DNA from: Atrina japonica
Lineage: Eukaryota > Mollusca > Bivalvia > Pterioida > Pinnidae
Direction: 5' to 3'
Assembly (NCBI GenBank): GCA_030159075.1
Contig: BROG01000076.1
Span: forward strand, 1,575,001-1,639,000
Length of the DNA: 64,000 nucleotides
Made by a program: the position numbers and the translations under genes. Positions 33,020 to 45,209 of this stretch are shown piece after piece (the first letter of the stretch is position 1; every line of letters begins with the position of its first letter). The notes under the pieces are model-generated. The model saw only the letters and a list, made by a program, of their open reading frames with translations. It ran no database searches and was not told where the DNA came from.

Positions 33020-33728
33020 ATTAATCAACCAAACTAGAAATTACTTAGGTCACATTCATGTTGACGCAATGTGATCTGAGTAGAAACTATTTCACAAATC
33101 TGAACAGAAATAGACAACTACAAAATGGTCTATAAATGTATCACAGATACAGTATGATTTAGCAACTATTCACATCTCTCTCCAAACAAACAGGTTTTTC
33201 TAGATCTATACCCTTGTAGTTTTCTAACAGATACGTCAATAACATTTTTGTAGTAAAGACAAAAATTTATGGTGACATCACACGCTATAAGTGTACTTAA
33301 GAACAATCACCTGACTGGTGAAATGAATATTGGCTTGTCGTACAATGAACTAATTAATTTGGGACATATTACATACTTTGCCAATAAAACACAAGTTTAA
33401 TTTTCCCTGTCTGACCCAGTGTCACCTGGAAGGGTTAACGAGACAGTGAATGTTAATATTTTCCTTATATAAGGTGAACATTTGATCATCTCAAAGCCTA
33501 TAATCACGAAAAAAAAATTGTCATGTAAATTAAATTATGAAAGTCCGTTGTTTAGCATGTCTCTTATTTTTTGAAATGGCACAAACAGATTATTCCTACA
33601 TTAGGATTCATATTTACTTCAAAATAATTATTTATATGGTAAACATAATCTTACAAAGGCAAGAAAAGATATACAACTAAAAGTCATATCAATTCACCTC
33701 TGATTATATACTGAAAATTTAGATTTAT
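33020..33728. other. Unassigned DNA
   Basis: No feature recognised. Confidence 0.4.
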
Positions 33729-33729
33729 T

Positions 33730-33794
33730 GAGAGAGAGAGATAGAGAAAAAGAAAGAGAGAGAGAGAGAGAGAGAGACACACACACACACACAC
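33730..33794. repeat. (GA)n(CA)n compound microsatellite
   Basis: Impure GA run followed by CA. Confidence 0.95.
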
Positions 33795-33797
33795 AGA

Positions 33798-34293
33798 CAT
33801 ACAGACAATCTGAAGGACTGAAACTCATTGTGAATTATAACTTACTAAGTTCTATATAATTTTTTTTTCTCAAATTACAAGAATTACTTTCTATCTTTTT
33901 AAAAATGTTTATGTTAGGTGTTCAGTTATCAAATTTAAACTGACCTTTTTCAATGGGGAAAAAGAAATATAATCGTAAAATAAAAATTAATCAGTAAGGT
34001 GGAAATGGTTAGATATACAATACTGGAGAGAAAATATGCCAAGAAAAAATGCGAAGTTTGTAAAACATGATACCAATATCTATTTCCCTCAGCAGGACAT
34101 AGAAAATATGAAATATAATTTGCTGACCTTGATTTTCAAATAATCCAAAACATTTTTTGTAAAGTTTAAGCAAAGCAATAGAAGAAAGTAAGTGAAAACA
34201 AATAATTAGTGGCCTTTGTATATATTCCACAGAAATAATGAGCTACAATAAGCTGAGAGTGCTTACTATATAACACAAAATACCCAAGAAGAT
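33798..34293. other. Unassigned AT-rich DNA
   Basis: No feature recognised. Confidence 0.4.
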
Positions 34294-34294
34294 T

Positions 34295-34472
34295 CAGTGA
34301 AACCTTACTATTAAGATCACTTGACTGACTGACTCAAAGTGGTCTGATTAGTGAGGTGGTCTCTTCAGTGAGGTTATGTATTGATTAGATATCAAGGAAG
34401 AGTCTGGAAATTTGTGGTCTTAATCATGAGGTAGTCTCCTAAGCGAGGTGGTCTTTAGGTGAGGTTTCACTG
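34295..34472 (+). mobile_element. MITE-A copy, third subfamily
   Basis: CAGTGAAACCTTACTATTAA at the left and GGTGAGGTTTCACTG at the right are inverted repeats of about 12 bp. The interior repeats GAGGTGGTCTCTTCAG and GCGAGGTGGTCTTTAGG, the same GGTGGTCT design as other copies with different sequence between. Confidence 0.7.
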
Positions 34473-34474
34473 TA

Positions 34475-34812
34475 ATCAATGAAATTTTCATTTAAAATTA
34501 ACTTTTTTCCAGGAAAATTATTCAACCTAATAAGCATAGCCCGGCAATAACAAAGAAACAAAGATGAGCTTGGGCCATGACAGTAGCTCACTTGGATAAA
34601 AGTGGCATATCATTGGAGGTAAGTTGATGGTCTTTACCAAAATACAATTTTTTTTTAAACAACATTGTATTTTGGCATTATGGAAGGGGGGGGTTGAAAT
34701 AAAAAAATTCTATCTATTGAAAAATATCCATTCATAGCTTTTAATGATTGCAACCAAAAATTAGAAGCACGGGTATGAGTTATGCAATCTTAGATGTTTT
34801 GCGAGTCCCTTA
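34475..34812. other. Unassigned DNA with a pearl-like word
   Basis: GATGAGCTTGGGCCATGACA then GTAGCTCACTTGG at 34563-34597 resembles the end of the element at 40320. The rest is unassigned. Confidence 0.35.
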
Positions 34813-34815
34813 TGA

Positions 34816-35013
34816 TACCCCTATAGCCACAATAGAACTCTCCCATTCCAAAGAACGATAAAGTCAACTGTCAAAATACGGGAGTACGATTTAAAATCCA
34901 AATTTTGTAATAATTTTATGTGCAATATTAACTTATTCACTACCTAAGTATGATATTAGACCATACTATTAATTGATTTGGCAGAATCTAAATGTTACCA
35001 CAGAGGTAATTGA
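34816..35013 (+). mobile_element. MITE-C, diverged copy
   Basis: Matches 30450 at CTCTCCCATTCCAAAGAACG, TGCAATATTAACTTATTCAC and TTACCACAGAGGTAATTGA. Ends are decayed. Confidence 0.6.
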
Positions 35014-35014
35014 T

Positions 35015-35260
35015 TTTACAATATAAAATCCAAGTAGAAAAAGGTCAAATTATAGGATTACAGGGTTTTTGGCAATTTGTAATATTTTCAGTCAGGCTTC
35101 TGCCAAAACGTTTTTTAAGGTTTGTGTGATAATTTCTTACCTACATGTATGAATGGCAATTTGGGAATTGTGCAATAAAAGTCCGAGAAACATAAGATCT
35201 TTAAAAATAGTGCTAGAATATGTATCTTACAGTCGAACTCATTTAAATTGAAAAATACAT
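35015..35260. other. Unassigned DNA
   Basis: No feature recognised. Confidence 0.4.
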
Positions 35261-35261
35261 G

Positions 35262-35379
35262 TAGGTTAGTTTTGAAATTCTTAAATTTCTGTGTATTTTG
35301 TGAAAAATTGCTTGAGAAACCCAGTCTGGCAATTATTCACCTGAAATTGATTAATTCAACCTTACTATTTATAGATGTA
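35262..35379. repeat. Repeat R, left part (broken copy)
   Basis: Matches repeat R from TTGTGAAAAATTGCTTGAGA through TTACTATTTATAGATGTA. Its last 67 bp (35313-35379) are identical to 36122-36188. It reads as the left half of one R copy split by a 742-bp insertion. Confidence 0.75.
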
Positions 35380-35507
35380 CAGTACAAACGTGGTGTTTAT
35401 TCTGTCAAACGCTCTACACCGTGAAAATGATGACAAAAAACACCAAAAAACACCGTGATTCTCTTTCTCACTATAGTGTAAACATACGCAAAATTTCACT
35501 CTACACT

Positions 35508-35636
35508 ATGGCGGCATATTTCTTTGACATCGAGAAACTCCGTGTGACACCGTCAGCTGAAGCGTTTTGGATTAAACTTCTCCATGGGGTGCCTAGATTG
35601 ATTAATTATTACTACAGCCTCGCACCCTACAGCTAA
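35508..35636 (+). CDS. Small open frame with good start context, unrecognised
   Basis: A 42-codon frame beginning MAAYFFDIEKLRVTPSAEAF, with A at -3 and G at +4 around the ATG. Codons include many CG (GCG, CCG, TCG) unlike local background. The stop overlaps an AATAAA at 35635. The frame is open upstream to an in-frame ATG at 35421. No domain recognised. A GGGGTG at about 35585 could be a splice donor-like site. It may be an exon piece carried in the 742-bp insertion or a chance frame. Confidence 0.2.
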   Translation: MAAYFFDIEKLRVTPSAEAFWIKLLHGVPRLINYYYSLAPYS

Positions 35637-35943
35637 TAAACAAGATGTAAATCCATGTCTTGTTAGACAGAATATCAGAGTCGCTTCGGTGATTGTACCC
35701 TTGCATGCATATACATAAACTCTGCCCTTCACTACTACTACAACGATGACATGAAACACTGAAAGTTACAACAACTTCTTGAAATTGATTTGCTTGGCTG
35801 CATGCCAAACTTTGACCTTGATAGTAACTGTTGATCAGTCTTGAAAAAGAACTTCTCAGATTTACTTTACTCACATTTGATTTCCGACAGAAATTACACA
35901 ATTATCATGTATTTCATAGGTGTCACAGTGGTGTAGTAATACG

Positions 35944-35947
<4 letters not shown>

Positions 35948-36019
<72 letters not shown>
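35948..36019. repeat. (CT)n(CA)n compound microsatellite
   Basis: CT run with one interruption, then CA. Confidence 0.95.
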
Positions 36020-36243
36020 AAATCGAAAATGTTGACAAATAGCTTAATATTTTTAACTGTTAACTTCAACTAATTTTTCATTGTTTATTTTTATTCAAAA
36101 TACAACTGACAGAAACATGACTGAGAAACCCAGTCTGGCAATTATTCACCTGAAATTGATTAATTCAACCTTACTATTTATAGATGTAAATACATACCAC
36201 ACCGGACCTGACCTTATTTTCACAAAATGTATAGGGATATAAG

Positions 36244-36729
36244 CAGGGATTTTCCTACCTCCAAAATTCTGTGTCTAGGATCTGGAAAAATATTTTCACT
36301 AAAAAAGAACAACTCAACTTGAGGCATTTGTTTAGAAATATTTTATTTTTTATTTGGAAATTCCAATTGAGAATTTTTACACATTATGGGGAAAATATAA
36401 GCAATTTTTGCATTGGGAAGCATTGCTCCTGGTAAAGGGAGTAAGAGGGTATTTACCGTTTGAAAATCACCTTTGGAATTTAAAACAGGGGTAAAATTAC
36501 TCATTGGAAAAAATTGGAGAAATTGAAGTTAAAATTGTAATAGTCACAATTTATATATATAATTATGTAAAACACCCTTTACATATTTGAAAATACCCCT
36601 TAAGAATCTTGATTTACCCTTTAAATTTTATTTCTGGGAGTGAAATACCCTATACCTGAAAATCTTATTTGGAGCTCTGGGGAAGGGTCCAGTGTAACTG
36701 GGCCCAAAATAGGCCTAGGAAAATGCCTG
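36244..36729. mobile_element. hAT-like MITE with 5-bp TSD (ATAAG)
   Basis: 486 bp with ends CAGGGATTTTCCTA and, inverted, CAGGCATTTTCCTA, 13 of 14 matching. ATAAG flanks both sides (36239-36243 and 36730-36734). Internal TTGCATTGGGAAG and GGGCCCAAAATAGGCC words recur in relatives at 55130, 57650, 58431 and 59096. CAGGG-type ends fit the hAT class; 5-bp TSDs occur in some hAT lineages. Confidence 0.8.
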
Positions 36730-36812
36730 ATAAGATTTTTCATGCCTATGTATTAAGCTATTCTTTTTTTATTGTACATCAAGTACAAGTAGTTAAAAAA
36801 GAAAAATTTGAA

Positions 36813-36840
36813 TTTTTTTTTTTTTTTTTTTTTTTTTTTT
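36813..36840. repeat. Poly(T) run
   Basis: 28 T in a row inside the right part of repeat R copy 3. Confidence 0.95.
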
Positions 36841-36884
36841 GTAAACAGCTAATGCCCCTTTAAATAAGTCAGTGATAGTAAATT

Positions 36885-37560
36885 GACCATAATGTATAAT
36901 TATGTTTTCACTATTTCACAACATCAAAATAGATTTTTGGATTTGTCTCCAAACATAAAAAGCAAATATGTTGCTACAGGTTAAAAGGTCAGAGACTTAG
37001 TACAGAATTGCAGTGTTGAAAGAAAAAAATCTTTAACACATGTCACTAAAAGCTTGTACACAACTCTGTCTTAGAGGATAATTAATTCAAATAAAGCTAC
37101 ACTACAATATAACACATGTGCATATATTAAAACTTGAAGGGCTATAAATAATCGCCAATAAAACATGAGTAACAGCCGGTGACACAGAAATATTGAAAGT
37201 ATTGATTAGAACTACACAAGTGTTACTTCAAGTTCTTATCTTGTCAAAGCACAGCTACCATATACTGTCTGTACAGGCTAACTTACCACATGTTCTGTCT
37301 CTGGTAGATGCTGCTGCTGCTACTGAATCGTTACCAAGTCAAACAGATCAATGTTTCCAATAAACAGATACCCCCTACAAGTCTCAACTTTTTAAAAAGT
37401 ATGGTTAAGCACAGAAACAGGCAGTAGGATCATAAAGTATTTGGCATACAGAGAACTGAACTGTTTTATAAAATAGAAATGTTTATTTTGTCTTTTACAA
37501 TAGAGTGTGTGATCCTATCATCAATACTGTTTTACAGTATGGCAATCATGGCGACCAGTT
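36885..37560. other. Unassigned DNA
   Basis: Even-composition stretch at about 37200-37400 (TAGATGCTGCTGCTGCTAC). No gene or repeat recognised. Confidence 0.3.
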
Positions 37561-37757
37561 TTTAACACATCACCCCTGTAGACACATTTGGACTCACCCA
37601 TTTCAAAGAATGGTAAAGACCATTGTATGAATTAGGAATGTATGATTCAGAGTTCAAATGATCTAGCATTCAATATAATCTTGTTCACCCCTGAACTGTG
37701 ATAGTGGACTATTTTGATCTGGGTGAGTTTAAAGTGATCACAGAGTTGATGAGTTGA
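37561..37757 (+). mobile_element. MITE-C copy
   Basis: Left TTTAACACATCACCCCTGTA and right GATCACAGAGTTGATGAG pair as imperfect TIRs. Inner TTGGACTCACCCATTTCAAA and CTGGGTGAGTTTAAAGTGAT match the family. Confidence 0.8.
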
Positions 37758-37811
37758 TGTTGGGAGACAGAACCAGAATACAATATTCATGTACAAGGGA
37801 AGAGACAACAT

Positions 37812-37882
37812 TCTCACAAAATCAGCTCAGGTTCTAGATCTGACCTGCACTGACAAAACGTAAGAGACTTCATGGTTTAAAG
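37812..37882 (-). mobile_element. SINE-2 head fragment
   Basis: GATCTGACCTGCACTGACAA and GAGACTTCATGGTTTAAAG match the minus-strand head of the copy at 38888-39145. Confidence 0.5.
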
Positions 37883-37884
37883 TT

Positions 37885-38594
37885 TCGATATTGCAAGTAG
37901 TTGGTGCCAAGTTAAAATCGGATCCATGTATGATATGAGAACTTATGTCCCTAGATTGAAGATCGGTCTGGAATTTCCATCAGATCATAAAACAGGTCTT
38001 GTTCTGACCATGTGGCAAGTCAATTACAAACAGATTCATGTCACACAGTAGGCCTACCAGTAACATGTGTATCGATTTTGTGCCTTAAAGTTTCAGTGGT
38101 GGGCTATGCTTTCTTCCTTCGCAAACCATCACACGATCAGACGAGGTGCAACAACCAAATTATGGACATTCCACCATACCTGGTGAGCTCATGTCCCCAG
38201 GATACAAGTCCACTGGATTGTTGACCAATTTAACATCCCACTGGTGCACATTTAACTTTGCTAGCAAGTGAACAATATGACTACAGCAGTACGCTACCAC
38301 CAAATTTATTATAAGTACGCGTCACTAGTTATGTTTTCAATTGTTAAATGTTTAATAAATCAAAGTATTGAGTGAAAATAAATGTTTACTACATTTTTTG
38401 AAACAAAACAAGTATTTTCTTTTATGTTTTGTGAACAGATAATGAAATATTGATGAAAAATATATATAGGGACTGTTTTAGCCTTAGCAACTGCATTGTC
38501 TGTCACTTACCTAGGTTACCAAATGAGAAACGTTTATCAATTTCATATTTTAAACGATAAAAGAAATCTGAAAGTGGGATGTATACATAAGGAT
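37885..38594. other. Unassigned DNA
   Basis: A 70-codon plus-strand frame (38012-38224) has no recognised domain. Confidence 0.35.
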
Positions 38595-38595
38595 A

Positions 38596-38739
38596 GAACA
38601 TTATTTTTACTACATGTATGGTAGTATGATTGCTTTTGTCAACGCACATATTCATTTTGGAGCGCTAATATGCTCCAAAGAAAATGTGCCTTAACAACAG
38701 CATTCATACTACCATATATATGCAATAAAAATAACATTC
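38596..38739. repeat. 144-bp near-perfect hairpin
   Basis: Arms of about 68 bp around a small loop (GCTAATA at about 38663-38669). Left arm: GAACATTATTTTTACTACAT, GGTAGTATGATTGC, TTTTGTCAACGCACAT, TTTTGGAGC. The right arm has the complements in reverse order with about 10 differences. No other copy in the window. Confidence 0.85.
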
Positions 38740-38741
38740 AA

Positions 38742-38886
38742 GCCTAAATTAAATGTTGAAATGTGAATAAAACGCTAAACAAAAATAATCTGTTAATTTC
38801 AGTAAGAACTAGTAAACTTAAAACGGCTAATTATCATTTTCACTTAAATAATTAAGTAGCATTTCAATTGAATTTTGAATTTGAAT
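38742..38886. other. Unassigned AT-rich DNA
   Basis: No feature recognised. Confidence 0.4.
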
Positions 38887-38887
38887 T

Positions 38888-39145
38888 AGAATAATGTTTT
38901 ACGACAGACTCAACAATTCTTCAGTCATGTGGTGGTGGTGGTGGCCAGTTTTTAGCGATGGAAGTTAGAACCAGGTTTCAAAGTACTCAGGAAGATCCAA
39001 GGTCTTTTGCATAAGTAAGATGGCAAATTTTTTTCACAAAATCGGCATAGATATAAGTGGGACTCAAACCTGCACTGAAAATAGATAGGTGACTTCATGG
39101 TTTAGAGGGAGATGCTCTAATTATCACTTGGCTACGGAGGCCCCA
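38888..39145 (-). mobile_element. SINE-2, near full-length copy
   Basis: From the tail (TTTTACGACAGACTCAACAA) through CAAGGTCTTTTGCATAAGTA to the head (CACTTGGCTACGGAGGCCCC). The B box is GGACTCAAACCTGC on this strand. A small GGT expansion lies at 38932-38943. Confidence 0.8.
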
Positions 39146-39147
39146 AT

Positions 39148-40316
39148 TCCCACTGGAGTTTGGATATAACATGAACTGGATCACACATGACTGGTGGTCT
39201 TTTAATAAAGGCCCAACATGCACGTGTACTTATGTATACCTCATCCAAAAAGAATGCTATAGTAAAGCAGGTGCTTCTCTAGAAAAGGTACTACTTTATT
39301 TCATTCAGGTGTAAACATGTGAAATGTATCAATTCCTGATTGCTTTCAAGATATGCTTCAGTTCCAATATTCAGGTGAGAAAGCCAACACCAAGTTCTGC
39401 TTGACTCCAACTTGGAATGAACAACAAAACTGTGGTATTTTTATAGCATCTGCTGATAAACCATTTCTCTTTAAACATGACCTAATGTGCAAACATGTAC
39501 AATTATTTTCTATCTGTATATTTTTTTTCACTTCATCTGGTAAGATTGTTTTCAAGTGAGGGGAACAGCTATATGTACAACACATTTTATGAAAAACTAC
39601 AAAGGGCTCTTATCTATAGAGCTTTACTAAATCATGTATCACAAAAAAAAAAAAAAAAATCGCAATCAGCATAAAAATTACTTTCCACTTTTGCATACAT
39701 ACCATGTACTCTGTGGTTGTGATTTATTTCTTTTTAGCTAATCAGAAGTCATGAGACAATCTGTAATTATGGATATGTTTGTAACAAAGTTTTTCATTGG
39801 TGTGGTCATCACTGCTACATGATTGTTTATAAGAATTCTTTAACTAACCCTGCTATGTTGATTAACATTTCTTCAGTACAGAATATATTATGTTTAACCA
39901 TAAAAATATATCAAAACCTTTATCGTTAGAAGTCTTATCCATTGTTTAAACTTAAAAACAAATCTTTATTTCATGAATATTATTTATATTCAGTTAATAA
40001 ATCTGGTATGCTTATAGACTTATAAAGCATACGGTGCATAGACATTAACTGTTCAACAATAATATCAGGAATCTTGGTCAGCATCAATAAGCAAGTGTGG
40101 TAAATTACTTTGTGATTCAGGGGACATAACTCAACTGTTTCATGCTGTCAGAAACCCTATCTTAAAAAACTTGGCATGACTATAGAGCTAGGTCGTATAA
40201 AAAGAATGTCATAAGAATTTTCATTTATTATTGATTTTTAAACTTGTTCAATGTTTATATTCCCTAGCAAATGGCTTTCAATTACAGACTATACATCTCG
40301 TTTTGTATAAGATGTA
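39148..40316. other. Unassigned AT-rich DNA
   Basis: Poly(A) at 39643-39659. Complementary short frames near 39353-39585 on both strands lack recognisable domains. Confidence 0.35.
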
Positions 40317-40319
40317 AAA

Positions 40320-42438
40320 ACAAGAGACCCAAGGGGCCTTAAGTCACTCACCTGGCAAAATTGGTCAACATTGTAGAAAACATACAAAATGTGTAAAAGA
40401 TCAAATGTCTATTAAACATGAAAATAGTAGGCTCATTGGGGGTCTTAATAATTACCTGAGTGAAATGTATTTTACTGACAATATACTGAAAAGCAACCAA
40501 AAGCTTGAAAAATTCATTGAAATGAAGAATTAACTTGCATAAGGGTAGACTTGCCTTGCCAATATTTTTATAGATCTTTCAAGATAATGTGCAACAACAG
40601 TAGAAAACATGCAAAATCCATTTAAAGGGGAACTTACATTCACAAGGATCACCCTTACAAAGATTAACCCGACAATTTAATTTCTGTTACTTTTTCTTAG
40701 ATCTTTGCATACTGAACATTTTGCTTCTTTCCCTTTCTTTCTATCTATTATACTTTCCAAGACAATACAAAACTGTCAAAAACATGAGAAATCCACTTAA
40801 AGGTGAAATAACTCCCATATGGGTCGACCTGACAATTTTGGCCCAATTGACTTTTATGTAGATCTTTGCGTACTGAACCTTTTTGCTTGTTTCACTTTCT
40901 CTCTATCTATTATCGTTTTCAAGATAATGTCAAAAACATCCAAAAATCCACTATAAGGGGAAATAACACCCAAAAGAGGTGACCCGACAATTTCTGCTCT
41001 AATGACTATTTTATAGATCTTTGCATGCTGAACATTTTTGCTTCTCTCACTTCTACTCTACCTATTATACTTTTCAAGACAATGTCAAAATACATCTACA
41101 TGTACATGTAGATGTTTGTTTGTTTATTATTGTTTAACGTCCCACTCAAGAATATTTCACTCATATGGAGACGTCACCAAATGCCGGTGAAGGGCTTCAA
41201 ATTTTGGCCTATGCTCGGCACTTACCGCCATTGAGCAGTGAGGGTTCTTTAACGTGCCGACACCTACTGCGACACGGGACCTCCAGTTTTTACTGTCTCA
41301 TCCGAAAGACAGGAAACCAACCTGTCGCCGGCGGGACTCGAACTCACGACCTCACGATCCAGAGTCGACCGCTACCGACTGAGCCAGGCCGGCTCTGTAC
41401 ATGTAGAAACATGAAAAATCCACTGAAAAGGGACAAAAACTACAATCAGGGGCAACCTGACAATTTCAGCCCTATTGAAATTTTTGTAGATTTTGCATGC
41501 TGAACATTTTTGCTTCTTTCACTTTTACTCTACCTATTATACTTTTCAAGATGTCAAAAAACATCCAAAAATATGAAAAATTCATAAAAAGGGGGAAATA
41601 ACTCACATAAGGGTCGATCCAACAATTTCCACCGAAATGAATTATTCGTAGATTTTTGCAAGCTGCTCATTTTAAGGTAAGTTTTTTCTCTAGCTTTGAT
41701 AATTTTGGAGATGCATGTATTAAATCAAAAATATCTGCTGACTCATTTGTTCTATATTTAGCCATGGCAGCCATGTTTGGTCCTAGCCCTTTCATCTGCA
41801 AACTTTATGCAGCTTTACATGGTTATACTTCCTGTCAAGTTTGGTTCAAATTGGTCCAATGGTTCTGGAGAAGTAGTCAAACATTTTGAAAATTTTACAA
41901 AAAAAACATATTTTCCATTTATTTAGGTGCTTGTGACCTTCACCTTCAACCCCATAACCTTGAAATTTTGTCAAAATGATCCTCAGATAATTCCTATATC
42001 TTTGTATACAAAAAGTCGATCAGTTTTGAGCTATTAAACAATATGTTATACAAATATACCCTGTGTTACTGAAGCGTCCTCTAGTGGCTCGTTTATGGAC
42101 AGATTTCATTTATGTTCGCAAACTTTTAGATATTGACTTAACAATCATGCATACAAAATTTGAAACTCATTTGATTATTGGTTCGTGAGAAGCAGATTTT
42201 TAAAGATGTACCAAGTTTTGGTCCTTTTAGGCCCCTTTTAGGGCCCCTATTGGTCCTATCTTTTTTTCATTCGCAAACTTTATGCGGCTTCACATGGGGA
42301 TGCCAAGTTTGGTTAAAATTGGCCCACTGGTTCTTGAGAAGATGATATTTAAATGCAAAAGTTAACATGCGGACAACATGGGAGACCAGACCTTTCTACA
42401 GAAATAGCTCACTTGGCCCTTCAGGCTAGGTGAGCTAG
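40320..42438. mobile_element. Pearl/HINE-like element with tandem ~160-bp cores
   Basis: Begins CAAGAGACCCAAGGGGCC then TCACTCACCTGG and ends GCTCACTTGGCCCTTCAGGC then TAGGTGAGCTAG, mutually complementary subterminal motifs. Between 40624 and about 41690 lie five tandem cores of about 155-175 bp, each with GACCTGACAATTT-, TAGATCTTTGCATGCTGAAC- and CTACCTATTATACTTTTCAA-like words. The right part has repeated CCAAGTTTGGTTAAAATTGG-type words. Tandem ~160-bp cores are the hallmark of bivalve pearl elements. Confidence 0.65.
41113..41395 (-). mobile_element. SINE-1, full-length young copy nested in the pearl-like element
   Basis: On the minus strand: head GAGCCGGCCTGGCTCAGTCG (A box), B box GAGTTCGAGTCCC, then GACAGGTTGGTTTCCTGTC, GGCACGTTAAAGAACCCTC and tail GTTAAACAATAATAAAC. 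It is flanked by a perfect 12-bp TSD TGTACATGTAGA (41101-41112 and 41396-41407). Intact promoter boxes make it the best family reference here. Confidence 0.92.
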
Positions 42439-42439
42439 A

Positions 42440-43670
<1,231 letters not shown>

Positions 43671-43674
43671 ATTT

Positions 43675-44584
43675 ATTGATCCATTGTCATTTACATTAGG
43701 ATAAACACCTTTCACACAGTTGGTGCCGTAGGTCAAGAGTTCAAACCCCATTTATGTTGAGTCTGGTACTCAAAATTTGAGTATGTACTCAAACCATATT
43801 TTTATACTTCTAAAGTTTTCTTGAATTTTGGTAATATTTTTCATATTTATTTACTATAGTATGTCATAAATATATTCTGTGTTTTTATCTATAAATCATA
43901 AAAGCTTAACTGAGATTGAGTATTGAGTAAACTTGGCAAGTTTTGGCTCGGATCTCTCGCTGTTGAGTCATCTTCAGGGATATCAATAATATTGTGTATT
44001 CACTTTATATAACTACCTCTCAAAAGCCTCAATGAGACTATACTGTAGTTTGAAAATAATTGATTTTTTTTCTTCTCCCCCTCAATGACTGAAGTCACAC
44101 TATACGATATCATTTCTTGTTTGTCACCATTAGAATCATGCTTAATATCAAAGGATTCAAAATCAATAAGCTTCACTCATCGAGTTTCTTGGGGCTACAA
44201 GTAACAAATCATGGATACAGATTTCTTGCAAACAATTTTATAGCAGTAATTTGGACAAATTTCTATATGAATTGATGTAGCAGTAATTGCACATTGTCAA
44301 ATGATGTATATACATCGAGGCTACAGGCAACAGAGATATCAAATAGATTTCACTTTTTTACATAAACAACACAGGCCTTGCATTTCACCAAACATAATCA
44401 GAACACATTTCTCCCCTCATGGAAGCAGTCACGTTTTCTGGTACAACTTTTATTTACACTGTTTTATAATTGTGTTATTAGAAGTAAGACCTCGAGGTGA
44501 AACAAAATATATTTAAGTTAAAATATCTTGCCTGCTGTTTGATTTTAGCATGTACACTGCAAAGTTTTCTGGCCAAACACTCTA
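43675..44584. other. Unassigned DNA, possible SINE head
   Basis: AGTTGGTGCCGTAGGTCAAG then AGTTCAAACCCC at 43719-43750 has a B-box-like word and could be a truncated SINE head. Nothing else is recognised. Confidence 0.35.
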
Positions 44585-45055
44585 AATATTGTCTACAGAG
44601 TCTACAAACTGTCTACACACTGTCTACATATTATCTACACAGTGTACATACTGTCTATAGTCTACATACTATCTACACACTGTCTACAGTCTACATATTG
44701 GTATACTGTTTAGTCTACAAACTGTCTACACATTGTCTACATATTATCTAATGTACATACTGTCTACAAAGTCTACATACTGTCTATAGTCTACATACTG
44801 TCTACACACCATATATTGTCTACACAGTCTACAGATTGGCTACACTGTTTACAGTCTACATACTGTCTACACACTGTCTATATATTATCTACAGTGTACA
44901 TACTGTGTACAAAGTCTACATACTGTCTATAGTCTACATAATGTCTATAGTCTACATACTGTCTACACACCATATATTGTCTACACACTGTCTACATATT
45001 GGCTACACTGTTTACAGTCTACACACTGTCTACACACTGTTTACGTATACATGGG
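44585..45055. repeat. Minisatellite, ~10-bp unit with ~160-bp higher-order copy
   Basis: Basic unit ACTGTCTACA with variants (TATCTACA, TTGTCTACA). A larger block with TACAAAGTCTACATACTG, CACCATATATTGTCTACACA and TTGGCTACACTGTTTACAG occurs twice about 160 bp apart. Tyr/Leu/Ser-rich open frames are artefacts. Confidence 0.9.
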
Positions 45056-45074
45056 TTTTTTATTTTGATTTTTA

Positions 45075-45205
45075 ATAGTGTTTTATACCATACTCAACAA
45101 TGTTTCGGTTATATAGGGCGGTACGCCGGTTATCACTTTTTATTGGCTGAGGAGAGAACCCAGTTACAATGTGCCCGGGAGGAGACCACCAACTTTCTGG
45201 AAGTA
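45075..45205 (-). mobile_element. SINE-2, 5'-truncated copy
   Basis: GTTTTATACCATACTCAACA, TTTTATTGGCTGAGGAGAGA and GGGAGGAGACCACCAACTTT follow minus-strand SINE-2 order from the tail to mid-body. Confidence 0.75.
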
Positions 45206-45209
45206 TATA

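Larger units (their letters stand above)
35380..36121. other. 742-bp segment between perfect 67-bp direct repeats
   Basis: The flanking repeats are 35313-35379 and 36122-36188. The segment has more CG dinucleotides than the surrounding DNA in its left half, a small open frame at 35508, and a (CT)n(CA)n microsatellite at 35948-36019. No terminal inverted repeats are evident. It looks like a recent insertion or duplication product of unknown origin. Confidence 0.7.
36122..36880. repeat. Repeat R copy 3, interrupted by a hAT-like MITE
   Basis: The left part (36122-36243) reaches ACAAAATGTATAGGGATAT; the right part (36730-36880) resumes at CATGCCTATG, includes CATCAAGTACAAGTAG and a T run, and ends CAGCTAATGCCCCTTTAA. 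Copy 1 shows these two parts joined. Confidence 0.75.

Noticed and set aside
41310..41395. Functional tRNA gene on the minus strand
   Set aside because: Strong A and B boxes but no matching acceptor stem; it is the head of a full SINE-1 with a 12-bp TSD.
41165..41503. 112-codon plus-strand frame with plausible protein composition
   Set aside because: It lies almost entirely in the antisense of SINE-1; similar peptides arise from any young copy of the family.
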